Below, piece by piece: positions 34,085 to 45,555 of a stretch of DNA of 46,540 bases; within the stretch, counting starts at the first letter, position 1, and the number at the start of each line of letters is the position of its first letter. The stretch is from JBFHDX01 sp041584475. GTDB taxonomy: Bacteria > Pseudomonadota > Alphaproteobacteria > UBA8366 > JADFVY01. Under the pieces are notes generated by a model. The model was not told the origin of the DNA and searched no databases. It saw only the letters and a program-made list of their open reading frames with translations. Location of the stretch: NCBI GenBank assembly GCA_041584475.1, contig JBFHDX010000017.1, positions 1 to 46,540 on the forward strand, given 5' to 3'. Made by a program: the position numbers and the translations under genes.

Positions 34085-34170
34085 ACCCGATACATGTATG
34101 ACGGGGGTGCAATCGTCCTGGAATTTAACGGAGCCGACGTGCTGGAGGCGCGCTACCCGCACGGGGAGCC
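34085..34170 (+). pseudogene. RHS-repeat protein fragment
   Basis: The frame reads TRYMYDGGAIVLEFNGADV and then LEARYPHGE, which closely resembles the YD/RHS repeat consensus (Y-x-Y-D-G ... R-Y-x-H-G). No start, no further repeats and no core domain are present. It is an isolated scrap of an RHS polymorphic-toxin-type gene. Confidence 0.5.
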
Positions 34171-34175
34171 TATTA

Positions 34176-34277
34176 CTAGCCCACATCGATTTCGGCTATG
34201 CGGCCGTATCGGTCTATCGCGCCGCCTACGCTTTCGCGTTCTCGCGCGATTTGCCGGTCGGCACCTCCGCCTTTTAG
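34176..34277 (+). pseudogene. Unrecognised C-terminal gene fragment
   Basis: Directly after the RHS scrap but in another frame, 33 codons read LAHIDFGYAAVSVYRAAYAF and end SRDLPVGTSAF with a TAG. The sequence looks protein-like but matches nothing I recognise. It supports the view that this stretch is made of broken genes. Confidence 0.3.
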
Positions 34278-34499
34278 CGCTCCTGCCACTTGCTTTCGCC
34301 CTCCCTCGCCGTCGCCGCCGCGCGGCCTTCTGTTCGGCAAATCCTAACGACACGATCGACGGTTTCTATCGGCCAAATCACAGGGCCAATCAAGCCGCAA
34401 GGTAGGGCTGAAGATCGCGGCGCGGGCAGTGCTGCGACAACATGGCCGGCGGGAATCCTCCGCCGCCCCGGACCGACGGAGCCACTGCACAAAAGAAGA

Positions 34500-34525
34500 G
34501 GGAAAAGGGGTTGCCCCCTTTTCCC
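34500..34525 (-). terminator. Rho-independent terminator of the six-haem cytochrome gene
   Basis: An 11-bp perfect stem, GGGAAAAGGGG (34500-34510) with CCCCTTTTCCC (34515-34525), has a 4-base loop. Read on the minus strand it is followed by TCTTCTTTTG. It lies about 30 bases after the stop of the minus-strand cytochrome gene. Confidence 0.8.
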
Positions 34526-34555
34526 CGAAGGATCACGTGCGATCAGGTGATGCGA

Positions 34556-37291
<2,736 letters not shown>

Positions 37292-37736
37292 CTAAAAGGC
37301 CTCCTCTTGGCGATTATCGGTTAATTCGGGGGTTCGTTTCACCAACCCGCAATCAACCCGCCAAAAGAGGCCCGGTCCGAATGGGTGAGGGCCTGTTCTA
37401 TCTCCCTGTCAGCCGCATTCCGCGGCTGGTTCTGCACGCCCTTGATTAATACTTTGGTGGGAGCCGAACGTTGCGCAACAAATTAACAGAAATTGTATCG
37501 ACAGGCAACGGTGGCGACCCGGCCGAGTCGCTGCGGTCCGTATCTCAGCCGCACAAATTGAGGTTTTTAGGCGATTCCTCGCGGATTCATCCAGCCTGCG
37601 AATTGGCCGATCCCCAATGTCTCGCCCGCCCCTGGAACTGCCCGACTGTAACTGAAGATTGTCCCTCGAATGGCCAACAACCAAATCTTGTGGCGGGCAG
37701 CCCGGATAGGGGGCCACCGCCGAGCCCGCCGACCCA
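37292..37736. promoter_or_regulatory. Leader/promoter region of the six-haem cytochrome gene with two hairpins
   Basis: No gene is seen. On the minus strand the leader could form CAGCCGC/GCGGCTG (37410-37428, 5-base loop). Closer to the start it could form AGGCCC/GGGCCT (37368-37394), which is followed by CTTTTGG. The second resembles a weak terminator and could act as an attenuator. Immediately before the ATG is AGAGGAGG. AT-rich DNA around 37470-37500 is the best promoter candidate. Confidence 0.35.
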
Positions 37737-38303
37737 TCAGGCCGAGTATGCGCAGACCGCCGCGGATTTCTTGACGGTTGCCTTGTCGCCGCCTCGCGTG
37801 GCGCGGACCTCCGCTTCCAGCCGCACGCGAACCAATGCGCCGCCCCTGCGGTAACGGCAGGCGTCCTCGCCGAACCCGATGCGGATGCGCTGCGTGTTGG
37901 CCAGGCCGGCGAGAAATCGCTTATCGCGGGTGCTGTCGATGACCAGCCGGTCCTCCACGACGGCCCCGGCCGGCTCGATAACGTGCCGGCAAAGGCTCCA
38001 GCTTTCGAGGCGCCAGCCCCAGACATGCACGCGCCACCGGACCTCGAGCCTGTCGACTCGCCCGGCATCCGCGGTCGCGACCGCCCAGCTGCCGCTGATC
38101 CGTTCCCAGTTGTCGCCCCGCCGCGTCTCCCAAGCGTGCACCTTGAGGGCGAGACCGAGGTCGATCTCGTTGTCGCCGAGCGGCACCGGCGCGCTGCCGC
38201 CGGCAGCGCCGGTGAACACCGAGCCCGCGGCATCCACCGCCGAGGTCATCGCGTCGATCAACAAGCCGAGAAGTCCGGCGACGACATCGCTGACATTGCC
38301 CAC
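37737..38303 (-). CDS. Hypothetical protein
   Basis: The frame encodes 188 residues with clear G/C third-position bias. The N-terminal 35 residues are hydrophobic and amphipathic (VVAGLLGLLIDAMTSAVDAAG). The remainder contains Trp- and Arg-rich strands (RVDRLEVRWRVHVWGWRLES). A cysteine lies near the end (VCAYSA). I do not recognise the family. The GTG start at 38303 is preceded by a GCC run that would encode poly-Ala if translation began earlier. It is upstream of and co-oriented with the cytochrome gene, 445 bases away, and within the 55-bp repeats. Confidence 0.6.
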   Translation of the reverse strand: MGNVSDVVAGLLGLLIDAMTSAVDAAGSVFTGAAGGSAPVPLGDNEIDLGLALKVHAWETRRGDNWERISGSWAVATADAGRVDRLEVRWRVHVWGWRLESWSLCRHVIEPAGAVVEDRLVIDSTRDKRFLAGLANTQRIRIGFGEDACRYRRGGALVRVRLEAEVRATRGGDKATVKKSAAVCAYSA

Positions 38304-38354
38304 CGCGGCGGCGGCGGCGGCAGTGGCATTTCTTGGGGCATCAAGGTCATTCGC

Positions 38355-38673
38355 TTAGACTAGTCCCGAAGTCGACCGATCCACTCCAACGCGTACAAGT
38401 TGACGATTGGCTGTCTTTAAGTTGCTCAAGAAGTTCTGAGGGCGTGTTCCATTTTCGCGCGCTATCTCCGGGTACTTGTTGACCTGGTCCTCCTGCAACA
38501 TCGCCTTCCCGATCTTCGCTTCAACGAGAGCTCGAAATATCCGGTTTCCGACAGGCACCTTGATCAGTCCGTCCGGCCGGTCTTTGCCGCATTGCTTCGC
38601 GAGAGCAACTTCGGTGTAAACTTCGACGCGCGCACATTGCCCGACTCGCTGAATCGGAGCGTTATCTTGCGAT
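38355..38673 (-). pseudogene. PD-(D/E)XK nuclease-like gene fragment
   Basis: One minus-strand frame, beginning right at the edge of the 55-bp repeat, reads APIQRVGQCARVEVYTEVAL, then RPDGLIKVPVGNRIFRALVEAKIG and LQEDQVNKYPEIARENG. The spaced P-D and E-A-K are the expected PD-(D/E)XK catalytic elements. Homology-like character ends near 38448, and the frame runs on to a stop at 38355. No start codon is in place (a GTG at 38558 is internal), so both ends are missing. Such proteins are often linked to defence or phage regions. Confidence 0.55.
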
Positions 38674-38728
38674 CTGCCGGACCCTCATCGCTCCGACTTC
38701 CGCAGTAAGCCGGCAAGCGGACCAGTCT
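38674..38728 (+). repeat. 55-bp perfect direct repeat, right copy
   Basis: Identical to 33933-33987 in the same orientation. It directly abuts the truncated PD-(D/E)XK frame. The stretch to its right up to 38980 has no gene; it contains segments resembling the decayed repeats near 31870. Confidence 0.92.
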
Positions 38729-38989
38729 ATGCGAACTGTCGCAAGTGGGCTGACGACCCTGAGCGGAAATAGTCGATCGAGAGTTCACGATAGTTACGAT
38801 ATGCGGTCTGGTCCTTCGTCGGCTTCTGTAACCGCGGTCGCAGTTGTTTTGAGCCGTCCGGAATGACATGAGCGGTGAATACCGCCGGGCCTCTCCATAT
38901 CGGTAGCGCCAACTTGATTCAACGCAATGCATACCGTCGGCGGTTTGGAGCAAACTCCGAACGTGTCGTCAATCACCGGACGCCGGGTC

Positions 38990-39985
38990 ATGAGAAAAAC
39001 GACAAGCGGAATTCTCGCCGCAACGGTGCTCCTGATCGCAGGGGCGGCCATTTACGTGTTCATCTCCCAGAGCCGCGAGAGGTTGCCGGCCGGCTTCGTC
39101 CAGGGCAATGGGCGGATCGAGGCCGAGCAGGTCGAGATCGCACCGACCATCGCCGGACGCGTCGCACGGGTCATGGCGGCCGAGGGCAGCCTGGTTGCCC
39201 CGGGCGATGTCCTGGTCGAGATGGACACCGACGAGCTCTCCGCCGCACTTGATCGGGCCAAAGCCGAGGTTGCGCTGGCCCGCCAGGCCAAGGCTGAAGC
39301 CGAGGCGATGGTTGTCCAGCGTCAGAGCGAGCAGCGCCGGGCGGCGCGCGAGCTTGACCGCGGCAGGACGTTGCTGGCCGGCGAGAATATTTCCGAGAGC
39401 GTCTTCGAGAAACGCGAAACCGCCCACGAGGTCGCCGAAGCGGTGCTGGGTGCGGCCAGGGCCCGGGTCGCAACCACTGATAGCCAGATCGCAGCTGCGG
39501 AGGCCGAGGTTCGCCGGATCGAAGCGCAAATTGCCGATAGCACCCTTGTCGCGCCCATGCCGGGACGTGTGCTCTATCGACTGGCGGAGCCCGGTGAAGT
39601 CGTCGGCGCAGGCGGGCCGGTTCTGACGCTCCTCAGCCTGCAAAATGTCTACATGGAGGTGTTCCTCCCGGCCCGCGAGGCCGGGCTCTTGCCCATTGGA
39701 GCCGAGGCGCGCATCGTGCTCGACGCCCTGCCGGACTTCGCCATCCCTGCAGCCGTCAGTTTCGTCTCACCCGAGGCCCAGTTCACGCCGAAGCAAGTCG
39801 AGACAATGAGCGAACGCGAGCAGCTGGTGTTCCGCGTTCGCGTCCGCATCCCGGAGGATCTGGTCGCGGGCCGGATCGAACATGTGAAGACCGGCCTTCG
39901 CGGCATCGCCGTGATACGGCTCGCCCCCGATAGCGCATGGCCGGAGGCGCTGCAGAGGCGGATTCCGGACGAGTTGTTCGAATGA
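38990..39985 (+). CDS. HlyD family periplasmic adaptor (YhiI-like)
   Basis: The protein has about 331 residues. An N-terminal membrane anchor (SGILAATVLLIAGAAIYVF) is followed by the biotinyl-lipoyl-like half-motif (GRIEAEQVEIAPTIAGRVAR). A coiled-coil hairpin (about 85-185, rich in Ala/Glu/Arg) comes next, then the second lipoyl half (LVAPMPGRVLYRLAEPGEVV) and a beta-barrel domain. It is the membrane-fusion subunit that links an inner-membrane ABC transporter to the outer membrane. Its stop overlaps the next start (ATGA), making an operon with the layout of E. coli yhiI-rbbA-yhhJ. The start at 38990 has only a weak Shine-Dalgarno; the frame is open to 38927. Confidence 0.9.
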   Translation: MRKTTSGILAATVLLIAGAAIYVFISQSRERLPAGFVQGNGRIEAEQVEIAPTIAGRVARVMAAEGSLVAPGDVLVEMDTDELSAALDRAKAEVALARQAKAEAEAMVVQRQSEQRRAARELDRGRTLLAGENISESVFEKRETAHEVAEAVLGAARARVATTDSQIAAAEAEVRRIEAQIADSTLVAPMPGRVLYRLAEPGEVVGAGGPVLTLLSLQNVYMEVFLPAREAGLLPIGAEARIVLDALPDFAIPAAVSFVSPEAQFTPKQVETMSEREQLVFRVRVRIPEDLVAGRIEHVKTGLRGIAVIRLAPDSAWPEALQRRIPDELFE

Positions 39986-42678
39986 GTGCTGGGGGCGCCG
40001 CGTCTGCGATCCGCATCGTCGATGTCACGCACCGGTACCGCAAGCACACCGCGCTGGACGCGTTGTCGTTGGACTTGCCTGCTGGTCGGCTCGTTGGATT
40101 CATCGGGCCTGACGGCGTCGGCAAGTCGACGCTGTTGGGCCTTATAACCGGTGCAAAAAAACTGCAGGCCGGAACGATCGACGTCCTCGGAGGTCCGATC
40201 GACGATCAGAGACATCGACGCCGCGTGAGCCCGGCAATCGCCTTCATGCCGCAGGGGCTGGGTCGCAACCTCTATGCCGAGCTTTCGGTGCGCGAGAACC
40301 TGGAGTTCTTCTCGCGTCTCTTCGGGCAGAGCCAGGAGGAGCGCGAGATCCGGATCGCGGCACTGCTGTCGGCAACAGGCCTTGCGCCCTTCGGTGACCG
40401 CTTGATGGGTAGGCTTTCCGGCGGCATGAAGCAGAAGCTGGGGCTCTGCTGCGCCCTGATCCATGACCCGAAGCTCCTGGTCTTGGACGAGCCGACAACC
40501 GGTGTCGACCCACTGTCACGCCGTCAGTTCTGGGCGCTGATCGACGCGATCCGGGAGGACAATCCGGAGCTCTCGGTTCTTGTCTCGACTGCCTATATGG
40601 AGGAGGCCGAGCGCTTCGACTGGATTGTCGCGATGGATGCGGGACGAGCGCTCTTTCAGGGCAGTCCGACCGAGTTGAAGGGCGGGACCGAAGACCTCGA
40701 GACCGCTTACCGGCGGCTTCAGGCGGGTGGAAAAGCGCAGTCCGCGCTGGACGTCGTGCCCGAATTGCGAACCGACGGGGATCCCGTGATCACCGCGCGC
40801 GGGCTGACGCGGCGCTTTGGCGATTTCACTGCGGTCGATAGCGTCGATTTCTCGATCAACGTCGGCGAGATCTTCGGTTTTCTCGGATCGAACGGCTGCG
40901 GCAAGTCGACGACAATGAAGATGCTGACGGGCCTTCTGCCCATCAGCTCGGGAGAGGCGTCGCTATTCGGAAAGCCCGTCGACGCACGCAATCGCGCGCT
41001 GCGCCGCGAGATCGGCTACATGAGCCAGGCGTTCTCGCTCTACGGCGAGTTGACCGTGAACCAGAACCTCCGGCTCCACGCCCGCATCTTCGCAATCGCG
41101 GACCAGGCGGCGCGGATCGATGAATTGACGGAACGCTTCGGACTGACCGCGCATCGCGACACGCTGGCCGACGCGCTTCCGCTTGGCATCAAGCAACGTT
41201 TGTCGCTGGCTGTCGCTGTGATCCATCGCCCGCGTGTGCTGATCCTGGACGAGCCGACTTCGGGCGTGGACCCTGAGGCGCGCGACTCGTTCTGGGCGCT
41301 GCTGGTTGAGCTCTCGCGCGGAGAAAACGTCACGATCTTCGTTTCGACCCATTTCATGGGCGAGGCAGAGCGCTGCGACCGTGTCTCATTCATGCATGCG
41401 GGCCGGGTTCTTGCCGAGGGGACTCCGGCCGATCTGATCGCCGCAGAGAGGGCACACAGCCTGGAGGGCGCGTTTATCGCAATTCTGGAAGCCGCGGAGC
41501 CCCCGGCGCCGGTGGCGGCCCCCGAGGTTTCGGTTGACGCCAAGAGCGCCGGGTCCGGAGGCAGCGTCGGGCGCGCCCTGGCCTATGCCCGGCGCGAGGC
41601 GGTCGAGGTTTTGCGCGACCGCGTGCGCCTCGCCTTCGCCTTCCTGGGATCGGCTCTCCTAATGCTCGTCTTTTGCTTTGGGATCTCGCTGGATATCGAG
41701 GAACTGGATTTCGCGGTCCTCGACCTCTCGCAGGGCCCCGAGAGCCGCGCCTATATCTCCGAGATCGCGGGGTCGCGGTATTTTCGGCCCACGCCGCCGT
41801 TGGAAAGCGCCGCCGAAGGCCGCCAGCGGCTGACCGCGGGCGACGTCTCGCTGGTCGTCGAGCTGCCACCCGATTTCGGGCGCAAGCTGCGCGCCGGCGA
41901 GCAGACCGAAGTATTGGCAACCGTGGACGGCGCAATTCCCTTCAAAGGCGAGACGGTAGAGGGTTATGTCGCCGGGCTGCACCAGACCTTTCTGGACGTG
42001 CTGGCCCGCGACGGCGGCGTCCGTCAAACCGCGATCGCGCGGATCGAACCGCGTTTCCGGTACAATCAGAGCTTTGAGAGTATCGCGGCGATGGCCCCCG
42101 CCATGCCCGCGATCCTTCTCATCATGCTGCCGGCTGTTCTGACAGCGGTCAGCGTCGCGCGGGAAAAGGAGTTGGGGTCGGTCACGAATTTCTATGTGAC
42201 CCCGACGACGCGCTTCGAGTTCCTGATCGGAAAGCAGATCCCATATATCGTAATCGCATTCGCGAACTTTCTGCTGCTGGCGGCGATGACGATCGTGGTT
42301 TTCGGGGTGCCGCTGAAAGGCAATCCCGTACCCCTTGCGATTGGCGCATTGCTCTATGTTTGGGCGACCACATCCTATGGGCTGCTCATAGCAACCATGA
42401 CGTCGAGTCAGGTCGCCGCAACATTCGCCACGACGATCGCTTCGGTCGTACCGACCATCCAGTTTTCCGGGCTCCTGCAACCGGTCTCCACGCTTGAAGG
42501 CGGCGCCCGGACGATTGGCTCGCTCTGGCCGTCGTCCTACTTTCTGCACCTGAACGTCGGCGCCTTCACCAAGGGCTTGAGCTGGGAGGCGCTCGGCCCC
42601 GATATCCTGGCGCTCGCCTGCTTCGGGCCGGTGTTTACCGTGCTCGCAGCCCTCTTACTCCGGGCGCAGGAGAAGTGA
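39982..42678 (+). CDS. rbbA: ABC transporter with two ATPase domains fused to an ABC-2 permease (RbbA/YhiH-like)
   Basis: This 898-residue protein carries two ABC ATPase domains in tandem. The first has Walker A GPDGVGKST (42-50), signature LSGGMKQK and Walker B LLVLDEPTTGVDP. The second has Walker A GSNGCGKST (302-310) and Walker B LILDEPTSGVDP, but its signature is degenerate (LPLGIKQRL). From about residue 530 an ABC-2 permease follows, with one early helix, an extracytoplasmic domain and about five late helices. The length and order match E. coli RbbA (about 911 residues), described as a ribosome-associated ATPase, but the context here points to export. It abuts the second permease gene directly. 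Confidence 0.9.
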   Translation: MSAGGAASAIRIVDVTHRYRKHTALDALSLDLPAGRLVGFIGPDGVGKSTLLGLITGAKKLQAGTIDVLGGPIDDQRHRRRVSPAIAFMPQGLGRNLYAELSVRENLEFFSRLFGQSQEEREIRIAALLSATGLAPFGDRLMGRLSGGMKQKLGLCCALIHDPKLLVLDEPTTGVDPLSRRQFWALIDAIREDNPELSVLVSTAYMEEAERFDWIVAMDAGRALFQGSPTELKGGTEDLETAYRRLQAGGKAQSALDVVPELRTDGDPVITARGLTRRFGDFTAVDSVDFSINVGEIFGFLGSNGCGKSTTMKMLTGLLPISSGEASLFGKPVDARNRALRREIGYMSQAFSLYGELTVNQNLRLHARIFAIADQAARIDELTERFGLTAHRDTLADALPLGIKQRLSLAVAVIHRPRVLILDEPTSGVDPEARDSFWALLVELSRGENVTIFVSTHFMGEAERCDRVSFMHAGRVLAEGTPADLIAAERAHSLEGAFIAILEAAEPPAPVAAPEVSVDAKSAGSGGSVGRALAYARREAVEVLRDRVRLAFAFLGSALLMLVFCFGISLDIEELDFAVLDLSQGPESRAYISEIAGSRYFRPTPPLESAAEGRQRLTAGDVSLVVELPPDFGRKLRAGEQTEVLATVDGAIPFKGETVEGYVAGLHQTFLDVLARDGGVRQTAIARIEPRFRYNQSFESIAAMAPAMPAILLIMLPAVLTAVSVAREKELGSVTNFYVTPTTRFEFLIGKQIPYIVIAFANFLLLAAMTIVVFGVPLKGNPVPLAIGALLYVWATTSYGLLIATMTSSQVAATFATTIASVVPTIQFSGLLQPVSTLEGGARTIGSLWPSSYFLHLNVGAFTKGLSWEALGPDILALACFGPVFTVLAALLLRAQEK

Positions 42679-43803
42679 ATGCAACGACTGCACTGCATCT
42701 TTTGGCTTGGTCTGAAAGAGATGATGAGCCTGCGCCGCGACTGGGTGATGATGGCACTGCTTGTTTGGTCATTCACATTGGCGCCGGTGATGGAGGCGAC
42801 CGGGGTCTCGAGCTCGGTCAACAATGCTTCGATTGCGTTTGCGGACGAGGACAACTCGCCCCTTTCGCGAGCCCTTGCCGCGGCCTTCTTTCCACCGGAG
42901 TTCCAGCCCGTCGTCCAGATCGCGCCGGGCTCCGGTGCCGCGCAGATGGATGCGGGGCGGTTCCTATTCGTCGTCGCCGTGCCGCCCGGATTCGAGAAGG
43001 ACGTTCGCGCCAGCCGCGCACCGGAGATTCAGGTTCTGATCGACGCGACCGCAATGGAACAGGCCGGGATCGGTGCAAGCTATATCACCAATATCTTGAT
43101 CGCCGAGCTCCGCCGGTTTGCGATCGGAGCGGACCTGGCGGACCCGCCCCCCGTCGATCTCGTCCTGCGCAGTGCCTTCAACCCGAACCGGGACACGGTG
43201 CGTTTCGCCGGCATCGTCGCGCTAATCGGCCAGATCATGTGGCTGACCACGATTCTCACGGGCGCTGCCATGATCCGGGAGCGTGAGCATGGAACGATCG
43301 AGCACCTGCTCGCCATGCCGCTCGCACCCTTCGACATCGCGGCGGCCAAGATCTGGGCGAATGCGGCGGTGGTCCTGGTGGCGGCGGGGCTGTCGCTGAC
43401 TTTTGTCCTGCAGGGCTCTCTGGGAATAACCATCGCCGGGTCGAAGGCGCTGTTTCTTGCCGGCACGGCGCTCTTTCTTTTTACGGCGACGGCGCTGGGG
43501 GTCTTCCTGGCGACGCTCGCGCGGTCTATGGCGCAGTTCGCTCTCTTGGTGATGCTGACGATCTTGCCAATGCTGATGCTGTCGGGAGGTGAGACACCGG
43601 TCGAGGGTCAGCCCGCCTGGCTGCAGGCTGGAACGCTTTTGCTCCCGTCTCGCCACTACATGTCGGCAAGCCAGGCAATCGTCTTCAAGGGCGCCGGGAT
43701 CGAGACAATCTTTCCGGAGTTCTTGTGGATGGCTCTGCTGGGCACCGCGCTTTTGACGGCAAGCCTCCTGCTCTTCAGGCGATCGGTAGCGCAGGAGAAT
43801 TAA
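42679..43803 (+). CDS. yhhJ: ABC-2 type transporter permease (YhhJ-like)
   Basis: The 374-residue protein begins on the base after the rbbA-like stop. It has one N-terminal helix, an extracytoplasmic domain of about 140 residues (VSSSVNNASIAFADEDNS to AFNPNRDTVRFAG), then five C-terminal helices. The conserved ABC-2 loop MIREREHGTIEHLLAMPLAPF is present. The length equals that of E. coli YhhJ. With the preceding gene it should supply the second permease half of a tripartite exporter. The substrate is unknown; drugs or hydrophobic compounds are likely from related systems. Confidence 0.9.
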   Translation: MQRLHCIFWLGLKEMMSLRRDWVMMALLVWSFTLAPVMEATGVSSSVNNASIAFADEDNSPLSRALAAAFFPPEFQPVVQIAPGSGAAQMDAGRFLFVVAVPPGFEKDVRASRAPEIQVLIDATAMEQAGIGASYITNILIAELRRFAIGADLADPPPVDLVLRSAFNPNRDTVRFAGIVALIGQIMWLTTILTGAAMIREREHGTIEHLLAMPLAPFDIAAAKIWANAAVVLVAAGLSLTFVLQGSLGITIAGSKALFLAGTALFLFTATALGVFLATLARSMAQFALLVMLTILPMLMLSGGETPVEGQPAWLQAGTLLLPSRHYMSASQAIVFKGAGIETIFPEFLWMALLGTALLTASLLLFRRSVAQEN

Positions 43804-44116
43804 CGCGGGAGCTTCTGGACGGCTCTGCCACCGGCATCGCGATGCGGGAATCTACCTTGTCCCGTGGATTATATTAGAAACTTCGAAAGGACTGGTTTCG
43901 GCTAGAACCGGAAGTCGCGAGGCGCTCCGCCGAACGGCTGCCATCGGCTGCTTCGCGGTCGTTTCGGTAAAGGGCCGCATTCGAGACACGCCACCGCATT
44001 AGGCGTTTCAGCGCGGCGAAAATCCTGTATACCCGAAACCCGAGACGGCGGCCCCGTGTCGCTTCCCGGCCATCCCCCGTCTCGCCGTTGCCAACCCGCC
44101 GAGGCCGCCTCCCGCC
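43804..44116. other. Intergenic region between the exporter operon and the MFS gene
   Basis: No gene is seen. A 12-base palindrome, GCATCGCGATGC (43834-43845), lies soon after the exporter operon. The AT-rich GGATTATATTAGAAAC follows at about 43867 and may be part of a promoter for the MFS gene. The rest has decayed repeat-like DNA (GGTTTCGGCTAGAACCGGAAG, TCGTTTCGGTAAAGGG). Confidence 0.3.
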
Positions 44117-45271
44117 ATGCTGCCGCTGTTCCTCACCACCTGCGCGATCGTCGTCGGCCTCGGCATGGTGATTCCGCTGCTGCCGTTCTACGCCGCGCGC
44201 TTCGGCGCGAGCCCGGCCGAGGTGGCGCTGTTGTTCGCCATCTACTCCGCCTGCCAGTTCATCGCCGCGCCCCTGTGGGGGCGGATCTCCGACCGCGTCG
44301 GCCGCAAGCCGGTGCTGCTCGTCTGCTACGCCGGCACCGCCGCGACCTATGTCTGGCTCGCCCAGGTCGGCAGCCTCGCCGAGATGTTCGCGAGCCGCGC
44401 CGCCGCCGGGGCGATGGCGGGCTGGCTCGCCACCGGCCAGGCCTGGGTCGCCGACTCCACCGACGCGCACGGCCGGGCGCGCGGCATGGGCCTGCTCGGC
44501 GCCGCCTTCGGCATCGGCTTCGTCATCGGGCCGGCGCTCGGCGCCGTCGCGGTCGGCGGCGAGGCACCGAATTTCAGCCTGCCGATCCTGATGTCGGCGG
44601 CCGCCTCGGGGATGGCGCTCATCATCGGCGCGATCCTGGTGCCGGAGCCGGTGCGGCATGTCGTGCGCGAGGGCGAGCTTGCGCCGACCGCGCTGCGCGT
44701 GCTGGCAATGCCGCTGATCCTGCTGCTGCTCGCCGTCTACTTCATCGGCTATTTCGTGTTTTCCGGCATGGAATCGGTGCTCGCGCTGTGGGCCGACCGC
44801 ATGCTCGGGCTGGGGCCGCGCGACGTCGGGCTGCTGCTGGCGTTCGCCGGCGTCTGCATGGTCGTCGTGCAGGGCGGGCTCGTCGGGCGTCTGGTGCGCC
44901 GCTTCGGCGAGGAGCGGCTGATCCTCACCGGCCTCGTCGCGCTGGCCGCCGGGCTGCTGGCGATCCCGCCGTCGGCGAGCGCGGTCATGATGATGCCGGC
45001 GCTGGCGCTGCTGGCGCTCGGCCAGGGCATCGCCAACCCGTCGCTGCAGAGCCTGGTGAGCCGGGCCGTGCCGGCGTCGTGGCGCGGCGGCACGATGGGC
45101 GCGCTGCAGTCGGCGAACAGCATGGGCCGCATCCTCGGGCCCGTCTGGGCGGGCTTCGCCTTCTCCGCCCTCGGCCCGGACTGGCCCTTCGTCAGCGGCG
45201 CTTTCCTGCTGCTGCCGGCGGTCGTCATCGCCGTGTTCGCCGGCCGGCTGAGCCGGCGCCGCGTCGACTAG
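44117..45271 (+). CDS. MFS transporter (TCR/Tet-like subfamily)
   Basis: The 384-residue inner-membrane protein has twelve predicted helices. The loop 2-3 signature is visible as GRISDRVGRKPVLL, and motif C-like glycine/proline residues occur in GAAFGIGFVIGPALGA. Antiporters of this type export drugs or metabolites using the proton gradient; the substrate is not predictable. G/C third-position bias is back to the level of the housekeeping genes. The gene converges with the HU gene, and a 25-bp inverted repeat lies between them. Confidence 0.9.
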   Translation: MLPLFLTTCAIVVGLGMVIPLLPFYAARFGASPAEVALLFAIYSACQFIAAPLWGRISDRVGRKPVLLVCYAGTAATYVWLAQVGSLAEMFASRAAAGAMAGWLATGQAWVADSTDAHGRARGMGLLGAAFGIGFVIGPALGAVAVGGEAPNFSLPILMSAAASGMALIIGAILVPEPVRHVVREGELAPTALRVLAMPLILLLLAVYFIGYFVFSGMESVLALWADRMLGLGPRDVGLLLAFAGVCMVVVQGGLVGRLVRRFGEERLILTGLVALAAGLLAIPPSASAVMMMPALALLALGQGIANPSLQSLVSRAVPASWRGGTMGALQSANSMGRILGPVWAGFAFSALGPDWPFVSGAFLLLPAVVIAVFAGRLSRRRVD

Positions 45272-45302
45272 TACATCATCCACTTACGTGGCATCGGCAC
45301 CG

Positions 45303-45368
45303 GCCCGCTCCCCCACCCGGCCACCCACAGCGTACGATACCGTTGGGTGGCCGGGTGGGGGAGCGGGC
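45303..45368. terminator. Perfect 25-bp inverted repeat between convergent genes
   Basis: Arms 45303-45327 (GCCCGCTCCCCCACCCGG and CCACCCA) and 45344-45368 are perfect reverse complements with a 16-base spacer containing CGTACGATACCG. It lies 31 bases after the MFS stop and about 190 bases after the HU stop on the other strand. It has no T-tract, so it is either a strong structural barrier serving as a bidirectional terminator or another type of palindromic repeat. Confidence 0.6.
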
Positions 45369-45555
45369 TGGAGCGAACTAATCGGAACATGCTCTAGCGC
45401 GGACGACGCCCCGACGACGATCAAGCGGAGATTTTCGGTCAGCCCATCCCGGCGGCGGGCCGGGCGGGCATTACGACGGGAGGGGAAAGCGAAGCGGGAT
45501 CGGCACCGACAACCCTTCGAAGCGCTGAGTTGCCGGCCCGATCCCGCAGGGATGC

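Noticed and set aside
44056..45381. Alternative 441-codon plus frame overlapping the MFS gene
   Set aside because: It is Arg/Pro-rich and lacks helices; the frame at 44117 has twelve TM segments and the MFS signature.
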